64,000 nt of DNA, taken from contig NZ_JAIMCB010000004.1 in assembly GCF_025499425.1 (NCBI RefSeq), forward strand, positions 186,001-250,000. Direction: 5' to 3'. The position numbers and the translations under genes were made by a program. Below the pieces are notes generated by a model. The model ran no database searches, was not told the DNA's origin, and saw only the letters and a list, made by a program, of their open reading frames with translations. Positions 48,095-56,515 of the stretch are shown here, piece after piece (within the stretch, counting starts at the first letter, position 1; each line of letters starts with the position of its first letter). This DNA is from Acidiferrimicrobium sp. IK. GTDB lineage: Bacteria; Actinomycetota; Acidimicrobiia; Acidimicrobiales; Palsa-688.

Positions 48095-48948
48095 AAACAG
48101 GCCTCTTCGATTGCGGCAGCGAGCGCTCGCCTTACGACGACCGCGGCTACCTCCTTGCGGTACATGGCGGTGGCGTGCACGTCGCCGGGCGGGTCGATGT
48201 CGGCCGCGGCCAGGGCGGCGGCCTCCCCGATGGAGGCGCCCCCGGTGAGCGCGACCTCGGCGTCGTGGGCTCGGACCGGCGTAGAGCCGACCCCGAAGAG
48301 GCCGATGGCGCAGCGCACGACCCGCAGATCCTCGTCGAGGCCGACGCCGACCGCGGCGCCGGCCAGGGCGAAATCGCCGTGGCGGCGGGCGATCTCCTCG
48401 ACCGCGAAGCCGCAGCGGCCACCCCAAGAGGGAAAGTCGACCGAGATGAGGATCTCCCCGTCGCCTATCGCGGTCTCCCACGTCGAGAGGAAGAACTCGT
48501 CGGCGGCGATGATGCGGACGCCGGCCGGCCCGCTCACCTCGAGCGTCGCGTCGAGAGCTAACGCCACGGCCGGCAGCTCGCTAGCGGGATCGGCGTGCGC
48601 GATGGACCCCCCAACGGTGCCTCGGTTGCGGATCTGGAAGTGGCCGATGTGCGGGAGAGCCCTGGCCAGGAGGGGAGCTCCGACAGCGACGTCGGGACTC
48701 CGCTCGGCCGCAGCCTGGCGTACCACCGCCCCGACGCGCACCGTGCCACTGGAGCGCTCGATGGTGCCCAGGCCGGCGATCCGGTTGAGGTCCACCAAGT
48801 GCTCGAAGCTGGTCAGGCGCAGGTTGAGCATCGGGACGAGGCTCTGACCACCGGCCAGGACCTTGGCATCGTCGCCGTGCGCCTCGAGTAGGCCGACGGC
48901 CTCGCCGACAGACTCCGGAGCGTGGTACTGGAACGCTCTCGGTTTCAA
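48091..48948 (-). CDS. molybdenum hydroxylase FAD subunit
   Basis: FAD-binding medium subunit of 285 residues. The flavin motifs AGGQSLVPMLNLRL (near 32-45) and TVGGSIAHADPASELP are intact, and the C-terminal CO_deh_flav_C region is present. It starts with TTG at 48948 behind gggggga. First gene of the operon. TAGGGT at 48996-49001 is a likely -10, and a perfect 15-bp palindrome lies between that -10 and the start. Confidence 0.93.
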   Translation of the reverse strand: MKPRAFQYHAPESVGEAVGLLEAHGDDAKVLAGGQSLVPMLNLRLTSFEHLVDLNRIAGLGTIERSSGTVRVGAVVRQAAAERSPDVAVGAPLLARALPHIGHFQIRNRGTVGGSIAHADPASELPAVALALDATLEVSGPAGVRIIAADEFFLSTWETAIGDGEILISVDFPSWGGRCGFAVEEIARRHGDFALAGAAVGVGLDEDLRVVRCAIGLFGVGSTPVRAHDAEVALTGGASIGEAAALAAADIDPPGDVHATAMYRKEVAAVVVRRALAAAIEEACL

Positions 48949-48971
48949 TGATCCCCCTTTTGCGCCAGCCT

Positions 48972-48986
48972 CAGAACGTCGTTCTG
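48972..48986. promoter_or_regulatory. 15-bp perfect palindrome, candidate operator of the hydroxylase operon
   Basis: CAGAACG-T-CGTTCTG has perfect 7-bp arms. It begins about where transcription from TAGGGT (48996-49001) should start, an ideal place for a repressor. The AAC...GTT half-sites recall TetR-family sites, but the 3-bp centre does not match KstR. Confidence 0.55.
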
Positions 48987-48995
48987 CGTCGGTGT

Positions 48996-49001
48996 ACCCT
49001 A
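48996..49001 (-). promoter_or_regulatory. -10 hexamer of the hydroxylase operon
   Basis: TAGGGT on the minus strand, 47 nt before the TTG start. It implies a leader of about 40 nt carrying the palindrome and the gggggga ribosome-binding site. The rest of 49002-49246 shows nothing I can assign. Confidence 0.4.
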
Positions 49002-49246
49002 CCTCCCGGCTCGCGTTGGCGGCGGGGCCTGCGTCGGGGCCCCTTCATGCGGGAGGATGGAGGGGAAAGTGCTTCCCGCGCCGGACCTGTGGCGGAGGAG
49101 AAGGGCGTGGCGCGAGAACCGCAGGCTCTGCCAGCGCACCCCGGGTCCTGCGCGGCCTTTCCGGCCGAGGTCTGGCGCCACTTCCACCTGGCGCCCCTAG
49201 CGAACCCGGCCGTCGGGCCACCCCGCCCGCCACGTCGCTCGAAGGT

Positions 49247-51034
49247 TCAGGCCAGCGGCGGCAGGCGCTGATCGTGGTCGAGGACGGGGTCGAAGAGATC
49301 TCCCCTCTCCGCTATCCGGGAGCCCACAGACCGGATGGTGAAGGCGTCAGGGCGCAGGTCCGGATCGTCGAGTTCCTCCCAGTCGATGGGCGCCGATACC
49401 GGCGCGCCGGGGGCGGGTCGGGGGCTGTAGGGGGCGACCAGGGTCTTGTTGCGGACGTTCTGCGTGTAGTCGAGGCGTGCTCGGCCGCCTCGCTCGGTGA
49501 CGTTCCACTTCCAGCTGACCAGCTCCGGGACGACGGCGCCTACGGTGCGCGACAGCTGCTCCACCCAGCCGCGGGTCGCCTCGAAGGTCGGGCCCCGCTC
49601 GATCGGGATCCAGATCTGCATGCCCCGCCGCCCGGTGACCTTGGCCCGAGCCCGGACGCCCAGGTGGTCGAGGGCGGTGCGGTGCAGCCGGGCCAGGATC
49701 AAGAGGTCTTCCCAAGAGGTGCCTTCACCGGGGTCCAGGTCGATCAGCGCGTAGTCCGGTAGGTCGGGCCGGTCGACCCGCGAGGTCCACCCGTGCCACT
49801 CGATCGCACCGAAATTGGCTGCCCACAGCAGTGCCGCTGGCTCTTCGACCACCAGGTAGGTTCGGCTCTCGCCTGCTTTGGCTTCGGGGTTATCCCATCG
49901 AGGTAGCCATTTGGGGGCGTGCGAGGGCAGCTCCTTGTGCCAGAACCCTGGTGACCCCGCACCGTTGGGGAACCGGTGCATGTTGAGCGCTCGGCCCGCC
50001 AGGTAGCTCACCAGCAGTGGGGCGACGGTGGCGCTGTAGCGGAGGAGGTCCCGCTTGGTCACCGGTTCCTCGCCTGGGAGCGGGGGGAACAACACCTTGT
50101 CGAGGTTGGTCACCCGCAGTTGCCTTCCGAACACCTCCCACATGCCTCCGCTGCCAAGCGTGTCCAGTGCCAGCAGCTCCGCCTCGCGGGCAGGGTCGAT
50201 GTGCCGGCGAGCAGAACCCGCGGCCCCAGGACCGGCCGCCTCGGGATCGCCAGCGCCGGGACCGGCCGCCTGGGGACTTGCGGCGCTCCGACGGACGGGC
50301 TGGGAGGCCTGATCCGCCGGCAGACCGGAGCGCCACTGCCGGTAAGGATCGGCGCGCACCTCGTCGTTGGTGCGCCCGCTCAGGACGCTGCGAGGGTGAT
50401 CCTCGGGGTCCCAGCCCTCGATCGCGTCGTCGTCGTGTTTGTGAAGAAGAAGCCACTGCTCCTTGCCGCCATCTCCGCCGGCACCGCCGCCGCCTCCGCC
50501 CGCGCTGCGGCCGCGACCGGTCCGGATCAGCACGAACCGTCCGCGCAGCTTCTCGCCGTGCAGATCGACATGAAGCTCGCCGGCGGCCACCGCGGCGCCT
50601 GGGTCGTCGGTGCCGTGGGGCTCCCACGACCCCAGATCCCACACGATCACGTCGCCACCGCCGTACTCGCCGGCGGGGATGACACCCTCGAAGTCGAAGT
50701 ACTCGAGAGGATGGTCCTCGACGTGGATCGCCGCGCGGCGCACACCGGGGTCGAGCGTCGGGCCCTTGGGCACCGCCCAGCTGGCAAGCACGCCGTCTAT
50801 CTCGAGGCGGAAGTCGTAGTGCAACCGCCGCGCCCGGTGCCGTTGCACTACGAACAGCCGGTTCCCGCCAGACCCAGCGCCGGACCCGGCGCCATAGCCG
50901 GCGCTCGTCCCGCCGCCCGAAGTGACGCTGGACGCGCCGACAGAGCCGGCGCCGGGCGCTCCGCCGGAGGGTTCCGAGGTTCGCGAGAAGTCTCGCTTGG
51001 CTCGGTAAGGCGCGAGCGGATCAGCCGGGGCCAG
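49247..51034 (-). CDS. LigD-type PE-Pol repair protein, apparent CTG start
   Basis: End-joining protein of about 595 residues without a ligase domain. The 3'-phosphoesterase domain is at about 55-210 (FVVQRHRARRLHYDFRLE with H66/H72/D74; HVEDHPLEY; GEYGGGDVIVWD), then a Gly/Ala linker and the LigD polymerase domain at about 310-570 (catalytic D432/D434 in IDLDPGEG; RRGMQIWIP; LDYTQNVRNKT). The frame is open upstream of the first GTG (50848). The family N-terminus YRAKRDFSRTSEPSGG lies there, and the only good start is CTG 51034, 6 nt after GGGAGGT. No Ku gene is in the window. Confidence 0.85.
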   Translation of the reverse strand: MAPADPLAPYRAKRDFSRTSEPSGGAPGAGSVGASSVTSGGGTSAGYGAGSGAGSGGNRLFVVQRHRARRLHYDFRLEIDGVLASWAVPKGPTLDPGVRRAAIHVEDHPLEYFDFEGVIPAGEYGGGDVIVWDLGSWEPHGTDDPGAAVAAGELHVDLHGEKLRGRFVLIRTGRGRSAGGGGGGAGGDGGKEQWLLLHKHDDDAIEGWDPEDHPRSVLSGRTNDEVRADPYRQWRSGLPADQASQPVRRSAASPQAAGPGAGDPEAAGPGAAGSARRHIDPAREAELLALDTLGSGGMWEVFGRQLRVTNLDKVLFPPLPGEEPVTKRDLLRYSATVAPLLVSYLAGRALNMHRFPNGAGSPGFWHKELPSHAPKWLPRWDNPEAKAGESRTYLVVEEPAALLWAANFGAIEWHGWTSRVDRPDLPDYALIDLDPGEGTSWEDLLILARLHRTALDHLGVRARAKVTGRRGMQIWIPIERGPTFEATRGWVEQLSRTVGAVVPELVSWKWNVTERGGRARLDYTQNVRNKTLVAPYSPRPAPGAPVSAPIDWEELDDPDLRPDAFTIRSVGSRIAERGDLFDPVLDHDQRLPPLA

Positions 51035-51725
51035 CGCCGGACCTCCCAGGCGGAGAAGTGAAGATCCCCGGCCCCGGCACCACCTCCAACGAGGTCGCGC
51101 CCGGGTCCGCCGGCATCGCCGCCGAAAGCCCCGCCGCGGCCAGCTCGGTGAGGTAGCCGACCAGCGCCGCGCGGCTCATCGTCGGGTGGGTCAGCCAGCG
51201 GTCGGCCGCCGAGCGCACCATGCCCACCAGTCCAAACCCCCACGGCTCGGCCGCGCCGGCGTCGGCGCCGGCCTGGCGGAGCAGGTCGCCGATGACGGCA
51301 GTTATGTGGAGCCCGATGACGGTGGCGTAGTCCTCGACTGGGTCGTCGCTGACCCGACGAGGGGTGGGGGCGCCGTGGACCACGAAGGCGTAGAGCGCCG
51401 GCTCCGCCTCGAGTTGCCGGAGGTAGGCGTCGATGCCTGCAGCCAGCTTGGCGCTCGGAGTGCCGGCGGCATCGACCGCGGCGGTCACGTGGCGCACCAC
51501 CGCGTCCGCCATGGACCGCCCCACCGCTCGGTGCAGGTCGGCCTTGTCGGCGAAATAGCGGTAGTAGACGGGCTTGGCCACCCCCGAGCGGCGGGCTATC
51601 TCGTCCATACCTACCGTCGGACCGTGGGCCCGCACCACCTCGACAACGGCCGCGATCAGCTCCTGGCGGCGGGCCGCCCTGTGCTCTTCCCACCGGGCCC
51701 GCCGGCCGTCACCAGCACTGACCAC
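51021..51725 (-). CDS. TetR-family transcriptional regulator
   Basis: TetR protein of about 234 residues: HTH near 22-68 (LIAAVVEVVRAHG, MDEIARRSGVAKPVYYRYFADKADL) and a ligand domain with a TetR C-terminal-type pattern. GTG 51725 is chosen because TAGCGT (51734-51739, minus strand) lies 8 nt upstream. It is divergent from the ferredoxin-reductase/desaturase pair, which it likely represses. Its last 14 nt overlap the CTG start of the LigD-like gene, whose ribosome-binding site lies inside this frame. Confidence 0.87.
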   Translation of the reverse strand: MVSAGDGRRARWEEHRAARRQELIAAVVEVVRAHGPTVGMDEIARRSGVAKPVYYRYFADKADLHRAVGRSMADAVVRHVTAAVDAAGTPSAKLAAGIDAYLRQLEAEPALYAFVVHGAPTPRRVSDDPVEDYATVIGLHITAVIGDLLRQAGADAGAAEPWGFGLVGMVRSAADRWLTHPTMSRAALVGYLTELAAAGLSAAMPADPGATSLEVVPGPGIFTSPPGRSGAGPG

Positions 51726-51733
51726 GAGGGTGC

Positions 51734-51739
51734 ACGCTA
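51734..51739 (-). promoter_or_regulatory. -10 hexamer of the TetR gene
   Basis: TAGCGT (minus strand) ends 8 nt before GTG 51725 and overlaps the first direct repeat at 51736-51747. Confidence 0.4.
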
Positions 51740-51764
51740 CCGCTGGTTGTGTGCTACTCCTGGT
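51736..51764. promoter_or_regulatory. two 12-bp direct repeats in the divergent promoter
   Basis: gctaccgctggt (51736-51747) and gctactcctggt (51753-51764) match at 10 of 12 positions with a 17-bp period. They sit between the TetR and reductase genes and could be the TetR binding sites. Confidence 0.4.
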
Positions 51765-51901
51765 AACGGAATCAAACGGACGTCGCGGCACAGGCTGCGT
51801 CCCGCCCGGCGAGGTGGAAGGCCGCTCCTGGGCGGTACGAGACCGGCTGCAGCCGAGGCGGATTTCAGGACCGACAGGCGGATGTGGGGGAGCGGGAGGC
51901 G

Positions 51902-53146
51902 ATGGCGACGAGGCGTGTTACGGCGACGAGGCGGCGGGCGGCAACGGCCGTTCAGGCCCTTGCGCCCAGCCGGGAGCCGGTGTCGGCCAGGACCCATCTG
52001 GCGACGGTGGCCCTCGGCGCGCTGACTGCGGCCGCGGGCGCGACGGCCATCGAGGCCCGGCGGCGGGTGGCAAGCCGCGGTATCGGGGCGCTGCGCCCCG
52101 ACACCGACCTCGTCCGGCAGGTCGTCGCCCGGATGACGACGCCGCTGCTGCCCGACGACTACCTGCACCTTCTCAACCCGCTGTGGACCGCACGCGAGGT
52201 GCGCGGCCGCGTCGTCAGGGTCGTACCCGAGACCGAGGACGCCGCCACGCTGGTAATCCGGCCTGGCTGGGGATGGTCCTTCGACTACCAGCCCGGTCAG
52301 TACGTGGGGATCGGCGTGAGCGTCGAGGGGCGATGGCTGTGGCGCTCCTACTCGATCACGTCGGCCCCCAGGCCCGATCAGCGCCACTTCGCCGTGACGG
52401 TGAAGGCCATGCCCGAGGGGCGGCTGTCGGGGCACCTGGTGCGGGGCCTGGCACCGGGGACGGTCGTGCGGCTGGCTGTTCCCCAGGGCGGCTTCGTGCT
52501 GCCCGACCCGCCGCCACCCCGTCTCCTGTTTTGGACCGGCGGCAGCGGCGTAACGCCGGTCATGGCGATGCTGCGGACGTTGGTCCGTCGGGGGACCATG
52601 CCCGACGTCGTGCACGTGCACGCCGCTCCCGAACGCTCCGAGTCGCTTTTTGCCGACGAACTACGGGCGTTGGCGGATCAGCACGCCAACTACCGCCTGG
52701 TCGAGGCGTCCCGCGACCGCCCCGTCCGGGTTGGTGACCTCGAGCGCGCCTGCCCGGACTGGCGCCTCAGGGAGGCGTGGGTGTGCGGCCCGGAGCGCAT
52801 GCTCGACGATGCGGAGGACCACTGGCGTCGAGCGGGGCTGGGCGACCGGCTCCACCTCGAGCGGTTCAGCGCGTCGCGCACCGCCGAGGCCGAGGGAGGA
52901 CGGATCACCTTCGCCGCCTCCGACCGCGTCGTGGAGGCCGACGGCGCCACTTCCCTGCTCGAGGCAGGCGAGGGGGCCGGCGTCGCGATGCCGTTCGGGT
53001 GCCGGATGGGCATCTGCCACACCTGCGTCGTGCCGTTGGCCTCCGGGGCGGTCCAAGACCTGCGCAACGGCGACATATACCGCGACCGGCAGGGCATCCA
53101 GACCTGCGTCACCGCCGCCGCCGGTGACTGCACCATCGACATATGA
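51902..53146 (+). CDS. ferredoxin reductase with C-terminal 2Fe-2S domain
   Basis: Electron-transfer protein of 414 residues: an N-terminal helical region, an FAD domain (about 95-195; RSYSIT binds the flavin), an NAD(P) domain ([13 protein letters not shown], then CGPERML), and a plant-type 2Fe-2S domain ([13 protein letters not shown], last ligand in IQTCVTAA). This is the layout of the mycobacterial Rv3230c reductase, which feeds the acyl-CoA desaturase DesA3. The desaturase gene follows here too. ATG 51902 is preceded by gggagg. Confidence 0.91.
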   Translation: MATRRVTATRRRAATAVQALAPSREPVSARTHLATVALGALTAAAGATAIEARRRVASRGIGALRPDTDLVRQVVARMTTPLLPDDYLHLLNPLWTAREVRGRVVRVVPETEDAATLVIRPGWGWSFDYQPGQYVGIGVSVEGRWLWRSYSITSAPRPDQRHFAVTVKAMPEGRLSGHLVRGLAPGTVVRLAVPQGGFVLPDPPPPRLLFWTGGSGVTPVMAMLRTLVRRGTMPDVVHVHAAPERSESLFADELRALADQHANYRLVEASRDRPVRVGDLERACPDWRLREAWVCGPERMLDDAEDHWRRAGLGDRLHLERFSASRTAEAEGGRITFAASDRVVEADGATSLLEAGEGAGVAMPFGCRMGICHTCVVPLASGAVQDLRNGDIYRDRQGIQTCVTAAAGDCTIDI

Positions 53147-53229
53147 GCCGACGGAGCGCTGAAAGCAGCGACCGGCCAGCTGCGCCCCGAGGCACGAGTT
53201 GCACCCGACCCAGGAGGAGGACGACCTAG

Positions 53230-54408
53230 ATGGCCATAGGAAACGTCAAGGAATTCGCCCACCTGACCGACGAGCAGGTGGAGGACCTTGGACGGCGATT
53301 CGACGCCATCCGGTCCTCGATCGAGGCGGATCTCGGCAGCCGCGACGCCCGCTACATCCGTAACCTGATCCGGGTCCAGCGCCGGCTGGTGGTGGCGGCC
53401 CGAGTCACCCTCTTCGCCAGCGCCTTCCCGCCGGCGTGGGTAGCGGGAACCGGGCTGCTGGCCGTGGCCAAGATCCTCGAGAACATGGAGATCGGCCACA
53501 ACGTCATGCACGGCCAGTGGGACTGGATGAACGACCCAGAGATCCACTCCGGGACCTGGGAGTGGGACACGACCTGCCCCGCCGAGGGCTGGAAGCACTC
53601 ACACAACTACGTGCACCACACCTTCACCAACGTCCTCGGCAAGGACAACGACGTTGGTTACGGGATCCTGCGTGTCCGGCCGGAGCAGCCGTGGCACCCG
53701 TTCAACCTCGGGCAGCCGGTCTACAACGCCCTGCTCGCCCTGCTCTTCGAATGGGGAGTCGCGCTCCACGACCTCGACATAGAGGCGATCCGCAAGCGCC
53801 GGAAAGACCCCGCCGAGACCCGCCGTCAGCTCAAGGTGATCTGGCGCAAGGTCCGCCGCCAGGTCGGCAAGGACTACTTGGTGTTCCCGCTGTTGTCGGG
53901 CCCGGCGTTCGCGTCCACCGTCACCGCCAACGCGACCGCCAACCTGATCCGCAACCTGTGGTCCTACATGATCATCTTCTGCGGCCACTTCCCCGACGGC
54001 GCAGAGGTGTTCCTGGAGGAGGAGCTCGAAGGGGAGCAGCGACCGCAGTGGTACCTGCGCCAGTTACTCGGCGCCGCCAACTTCGAGGGTGGCCGCCTGC
54101 TGCATGTCATGTCAGGCAGCCTCGGCTACCAAATCGAGCATCACCTGTTCCCAGACCTCCCATCCAACCGCTACCCCGAGATCGCGGCGCAGGTCAGGGA
54201 GCTGTGCCGCACCTACCGGCTGCCCTACACCATCGGGCCGCTGCACCGGCAGTACGGCCAGACCTTGCGGACGCTGCTCAAGCTGAGCCTGCCGGGGAGC
54301 AGCTCCCAACGCCGCCGTCGCGGCGAGGGGCGGCGGGCGCCGCGCGCGACCATCGAGGAGCTGCGCCGCTACGACGGGCCGATGGCGCCGCAGGCCGCCG
54401 TCTCGTAG
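53230..54408 (+). CDS. membrane fatty-acid desaturase (DesA3-like)
   Basis: Diiron integral-membrane desaturase of 392 residues. Three histidine boxes are intact: H90-NVM-H94, H125-NYV-H129-H130, and QIEHH near 303-306. Hydrophobic stretches lie at about 55-85 and 215-245. It would desaturate an acyl-CoA or lipid chain using electrons from the reductase encoded 83 nt upstream. aggaggagg precedes the ATG. The basic C-terminus (RRRRGEGRR) probably contacts membrane or partner. Confidence 0.92.
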   Translation: MAIGNVKEFAHLTDEQVEDLGRRFDAIRSSIEADLGSRDARYIRNLIRVQRRLVVAARVTLFASAFPPAWVAGTGLLAVAKILENMEIGHNVMHGQWDWMNDPEIHSGTWEWDTTCPAEGWKHSHNYVHHTFTNVLGKDNDVGYGILRVRPEQPWHPFNLGQPVYNALLALLFEWGVALHDLDIEAIRKRRKDPAETRRQLKVIWRKVRRQVGKDYLVFPLLSGPAFASTVTANATANLIRNLWSYMIIFCGHFPDGAEVFLEEELEGEQRPQWYLRQLLGAANFEGGRLLHVMSGSLGYQIEHHLFPDLPSNRYPEIAAQVRELCRTYRLPYTIGPLHRQYGQTLRTLLKLSLPGSSSQRRRRGEGRRAPRATIEELRRYDGPMAPQAAVS

Positions 54409-54628
54409 CCGCTCGCCTGCGGCCCCGCCGCCGGGGGCCAGTCCCTTGACAACCCGACGCCGGTCAGGAAAAGTGACCCGCGGCGGCGACCGGTCGCCGA
54501 GCCGTGGGACATCCGCCCCAGTCGGGGTCCCATGGGCGAAGGGGATTCGCCCTCTCGGTCGTCAGTGTCACAGGCCATCTTCCAACACCGCGTCGCTGGG
54601 GGACGAAGGTGTCGAGGGAGGCTTGTCG

Positions 54629-55702
54629 ATGACGAAGGATTCTGGTTTCAAGAAGGCGGTCCGCCGTCACGCCGAGGCGACCGGGCAGCGCTACACCGAC
54701 GCCTTGAACGATCTCGTCGGTCTCGGCAGGCGCATGGACCACCAGCCCGACGCGGCCCGGCTCGTGGCCCATCTCCGGGCTCACTACGGGGTCGACGCCG
54801 TCGCCGCCACGAAGCTGAGCGCTCACAAGACCTACGTCTTCCGCGTCGAGCGCTGCGACGGCGACCCGTGGGTGGCGCGGGCGTTCCCGCCGGCCCGCCC
54901 CCGCGTCGGTGTAGAGGGCGACGCCGCGATCCTCCGGTTCTTGGAGCGCCACGACTACCCGGCCGAGCGCCTGGCAGTCGATGATGCGGTGTCGGACTTC
55001 GACGGAGGCGCTTTGCTCGTGACCGATCTCGTCGCCGGCGACCCCCTTCCAGATGGGTCAAGCAAGTTCGCGATGATGGGCGATCTCCTCGGACGCCTGC
55101 ACGCGCTTGGCTGGGATGAGTCGGTCAGCCGGCCCGGCGGCGCGAGCGGGGAGGACCCCACCCGCGAGGGTTCGCCACGCCAAGACCTTCTGGCTGCGTT
55201 GGCGTTCCTGGATGCGGTCGACACGAAGGTCGCGCCGGGCGAACGCGAGCGCTTCGAGCGACTCCGCGCCGAGGTGCGAGCCGCCGACGACGGCGACGGA
55301 CTGCCCGAAGGGTTGCTACACGGCAACCTGCTCCACGCACCCGACCACGCGGTCCTGACCGACCGCGGCCCGGTCGCGATCAACTGGAAGGCCTCCGGGC
55401 GCGGACCTCGACTCGCCGACTTCGCCTACCTGATCTGGGGGACGGGATCCTGGAATCCCCGCCGGCCTGACCGGGAACGGATCGACGCCGCGGTGAGCGC
55501 CTACCGCCGCCACATCGAACCGACCGCGGAGGAGTTCGAGCGGCTCGAGGCGGTCATGTGCGTTCGGCCGCTCTACCTTGCTTGCTACGGATACCGGCGT
55601 GCCGTCACCAACGGCCAGCCCTTCAACGAATGGGGATTCATCCGGCCCCGGGACTACTTCAACGCAGCCGCGGCCGCGACCCGAGCCGCATTCGGCCGTT
55701 AG
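54629..55702 (+). CDS. aminoglycoside-phosphotransferase-fold pseudokinase
   Basis: Protein of 357 residues with the APH/choline-kinase fold. The catalytic loop reads LLHGNLLHA (H231-G232-N233) where active enzymes have HGD, and the metal-binding site reads INWK (N252-W253) where they have IDW, so both aspartates are Asn. The N-terminus (AVRRHAEATGQRYTDAL) resembles a short motif that precedes many actinobacterial proteins. It may bind nucleotide or substrate without transferring phosphate. The start is set by gagggagg before ATG 54629. Stop and next start are 3 nt apart. Confidence 0.8.
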   Translation: MTKDSGFKKAVRRHAEATGQRYTDALNDLVGLGRRMDHQPDAARLVAHLRAHYGVDAVAATKLSAHKTYVFRVERCDGDPWVARAFPPARPRVGVEGDAAILRFLERHDYPAERLAVDDAVSDFDGGALLVTDLVAGDPLPDGSSKFAMMGDLLGRLHALGWDESVSRPGGASGEDPTREGSPRQDLLAALAFLDAVDTKVAPGERERFERLRAEVRAADDGDGLPEGLLHGNLLHAPDHAVLTDRGPVAINWKASGRGPRLADFAYLIWGTGSWNPRRPDRERIDAAVSAYRRHIEPTAEEFERLEAVMCVRPLYLACYGYRRAVTNGQPFNEWGFIRPRDYFNAAAAATRAAFGR

Positions 55703-55705
55703 GTA

Positions 55706-56158
55706 GTGGTGCCCGCCGCTTCTGGCGCCCCCGTCGAGGTCCCCACCGACGTCCTCCAGCGGATCAGCGCCCTGTGCTTGGCACTGCCCGAGGTGACCGT
55801 CCGCGTCGACGAGGCGCGGATTGATGGCAGGTCAACGGCGCATTCCTTCGACGTGCGCAAACGGTCGTTCTGTCTGCTGGTGGCCGTACGCAAGGTCAGC
55901 GGCGAGCCTTCCCCGCTGGTGGTAGTACGCGCAGACTTGGCCGAACGGGCCGCGCTCCTCGAGGTCGGACACCCCTACTTCGCACCGCGGGCCGGAAGGG
56001 ACCGGATAGGAGTTCGACTCACCGGCGACACCGACTGGGAGGAGATCCGCGACTTGCTGACCGACAGCTACTGGAGGGTTGCGCCCAAAAAGCTAGCGGC
56101 TCGCCTGGTCCAGCCGCCGGACACGCACCAGGGGCACGACACCTCTCCGCCCGCGTGA
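55706..56158 (+). CDS. MmcQ/YjbR-family protein
   Basis: Protein of 150 residues with the YjbR fold: ALCLALPEVTVRVDEARI near 22-39, SFDVRKRSFCLLVAV, HPYFAPRAGRDRIGVRL, DWEEIRDLLTDSYWRVAPKKLA. Proteins of this family are often annotated as DNA-binding on structural grounds; the function is not established. GTG 55706 is 3 nt after the preceding stop (a second GTG lies one codon on). Probably co-transcribed with the pseudokinase gene. Confidence 0.85.
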   Translation: MVPAASGAPVEVPTDVLQRISALCLALPEVTVRVDEARIDGRSTAHSFDVRKRSFCLLVAVRKVSGEPSPLVVVRADLAERAALLEVGHPYFAPRAGRDRIGVRLTGDTDWEEIRDLLTDSYWRVAPKKLAARLVQPPDTHQGHDTSPPA

Positions 56159-56263
56159 CGCGAAGGTGGCCTGGATACCCACACCGCCGGCTACGCACTA
56201 TTCGGGCTAAATGGGCGATATGGCGGGGGTATCAAATGCCGGAAGGGTGGGTAAGTCCCGGGC

Positions 56264-56401
56264 ATGCTCTTCGACATCCTGATCGCCCTCGTCATCGTCG
56301 CGATTGCTGCGGTCCTAGGTCTGGTGGTTCACCCGGTGCTCTGGGTGCTCGTCATCGTCGCGGTCCTCTGGCTGGTCGGACGCAACCGGGCCAGGGCCTG
56401 A
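56264..56401 (+). CDS. 45-residue hydrophobic membrane protein
   Basis: Short frame MLFDILIALVIVAIAAVLG... of 45 residues with two nearly continuous membrane segments and a basic end (GRNRARA), topologically like small stress-related membrane proteins. ggaaggg lies about 20 nt upstream, rather far. Composition and clean start/stop favour a real gene, but its size limits certainty. Confidence 0.5.
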   Translation: MLFDILIALVIVAIAAVLGLVVHPVLWVLVIVAVLWLVGRNRARA

Positions 56402-56501
56402 GCCGCCGCCGGCGTCAGCCGGCCAGGCGGCCCGGCTGGCCCCGGTCGTACCCTCCGGGTCCGGTCGTAGCTTCCGAGTCTCGATCGTCACAGGGTGCTC
56501 C

Positions 56502-56507
56502 TACGAT
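56502..56507 (+). promoter_or_regulatory. -10 hexamer of lhr
   Basis: TACGAT ends 8 nt before ATG 56516 and lies downstream of the alternative in-frame start at 56495, so ATG 56516 is preferred. Confidence 0.5.
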
Positions 56508-56515
56508 CGAACCCG

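Noticed and set aside
45222..48948. Carbon monoxide dehydrogenase (coxMSL)
   Set aside because: Gene order matches, but the large-subunit active-site loop is AYRGPW, not the AYRCSFR that marks true CO dehydrogenase.
50848..51693. 281-codon minus-strand frame between the LigD-like and TetR genes
   Set aside because: It is a frame-shifted shadow of the TetR gene. The phosphoesterase N-terminus is in the adjacent frame.
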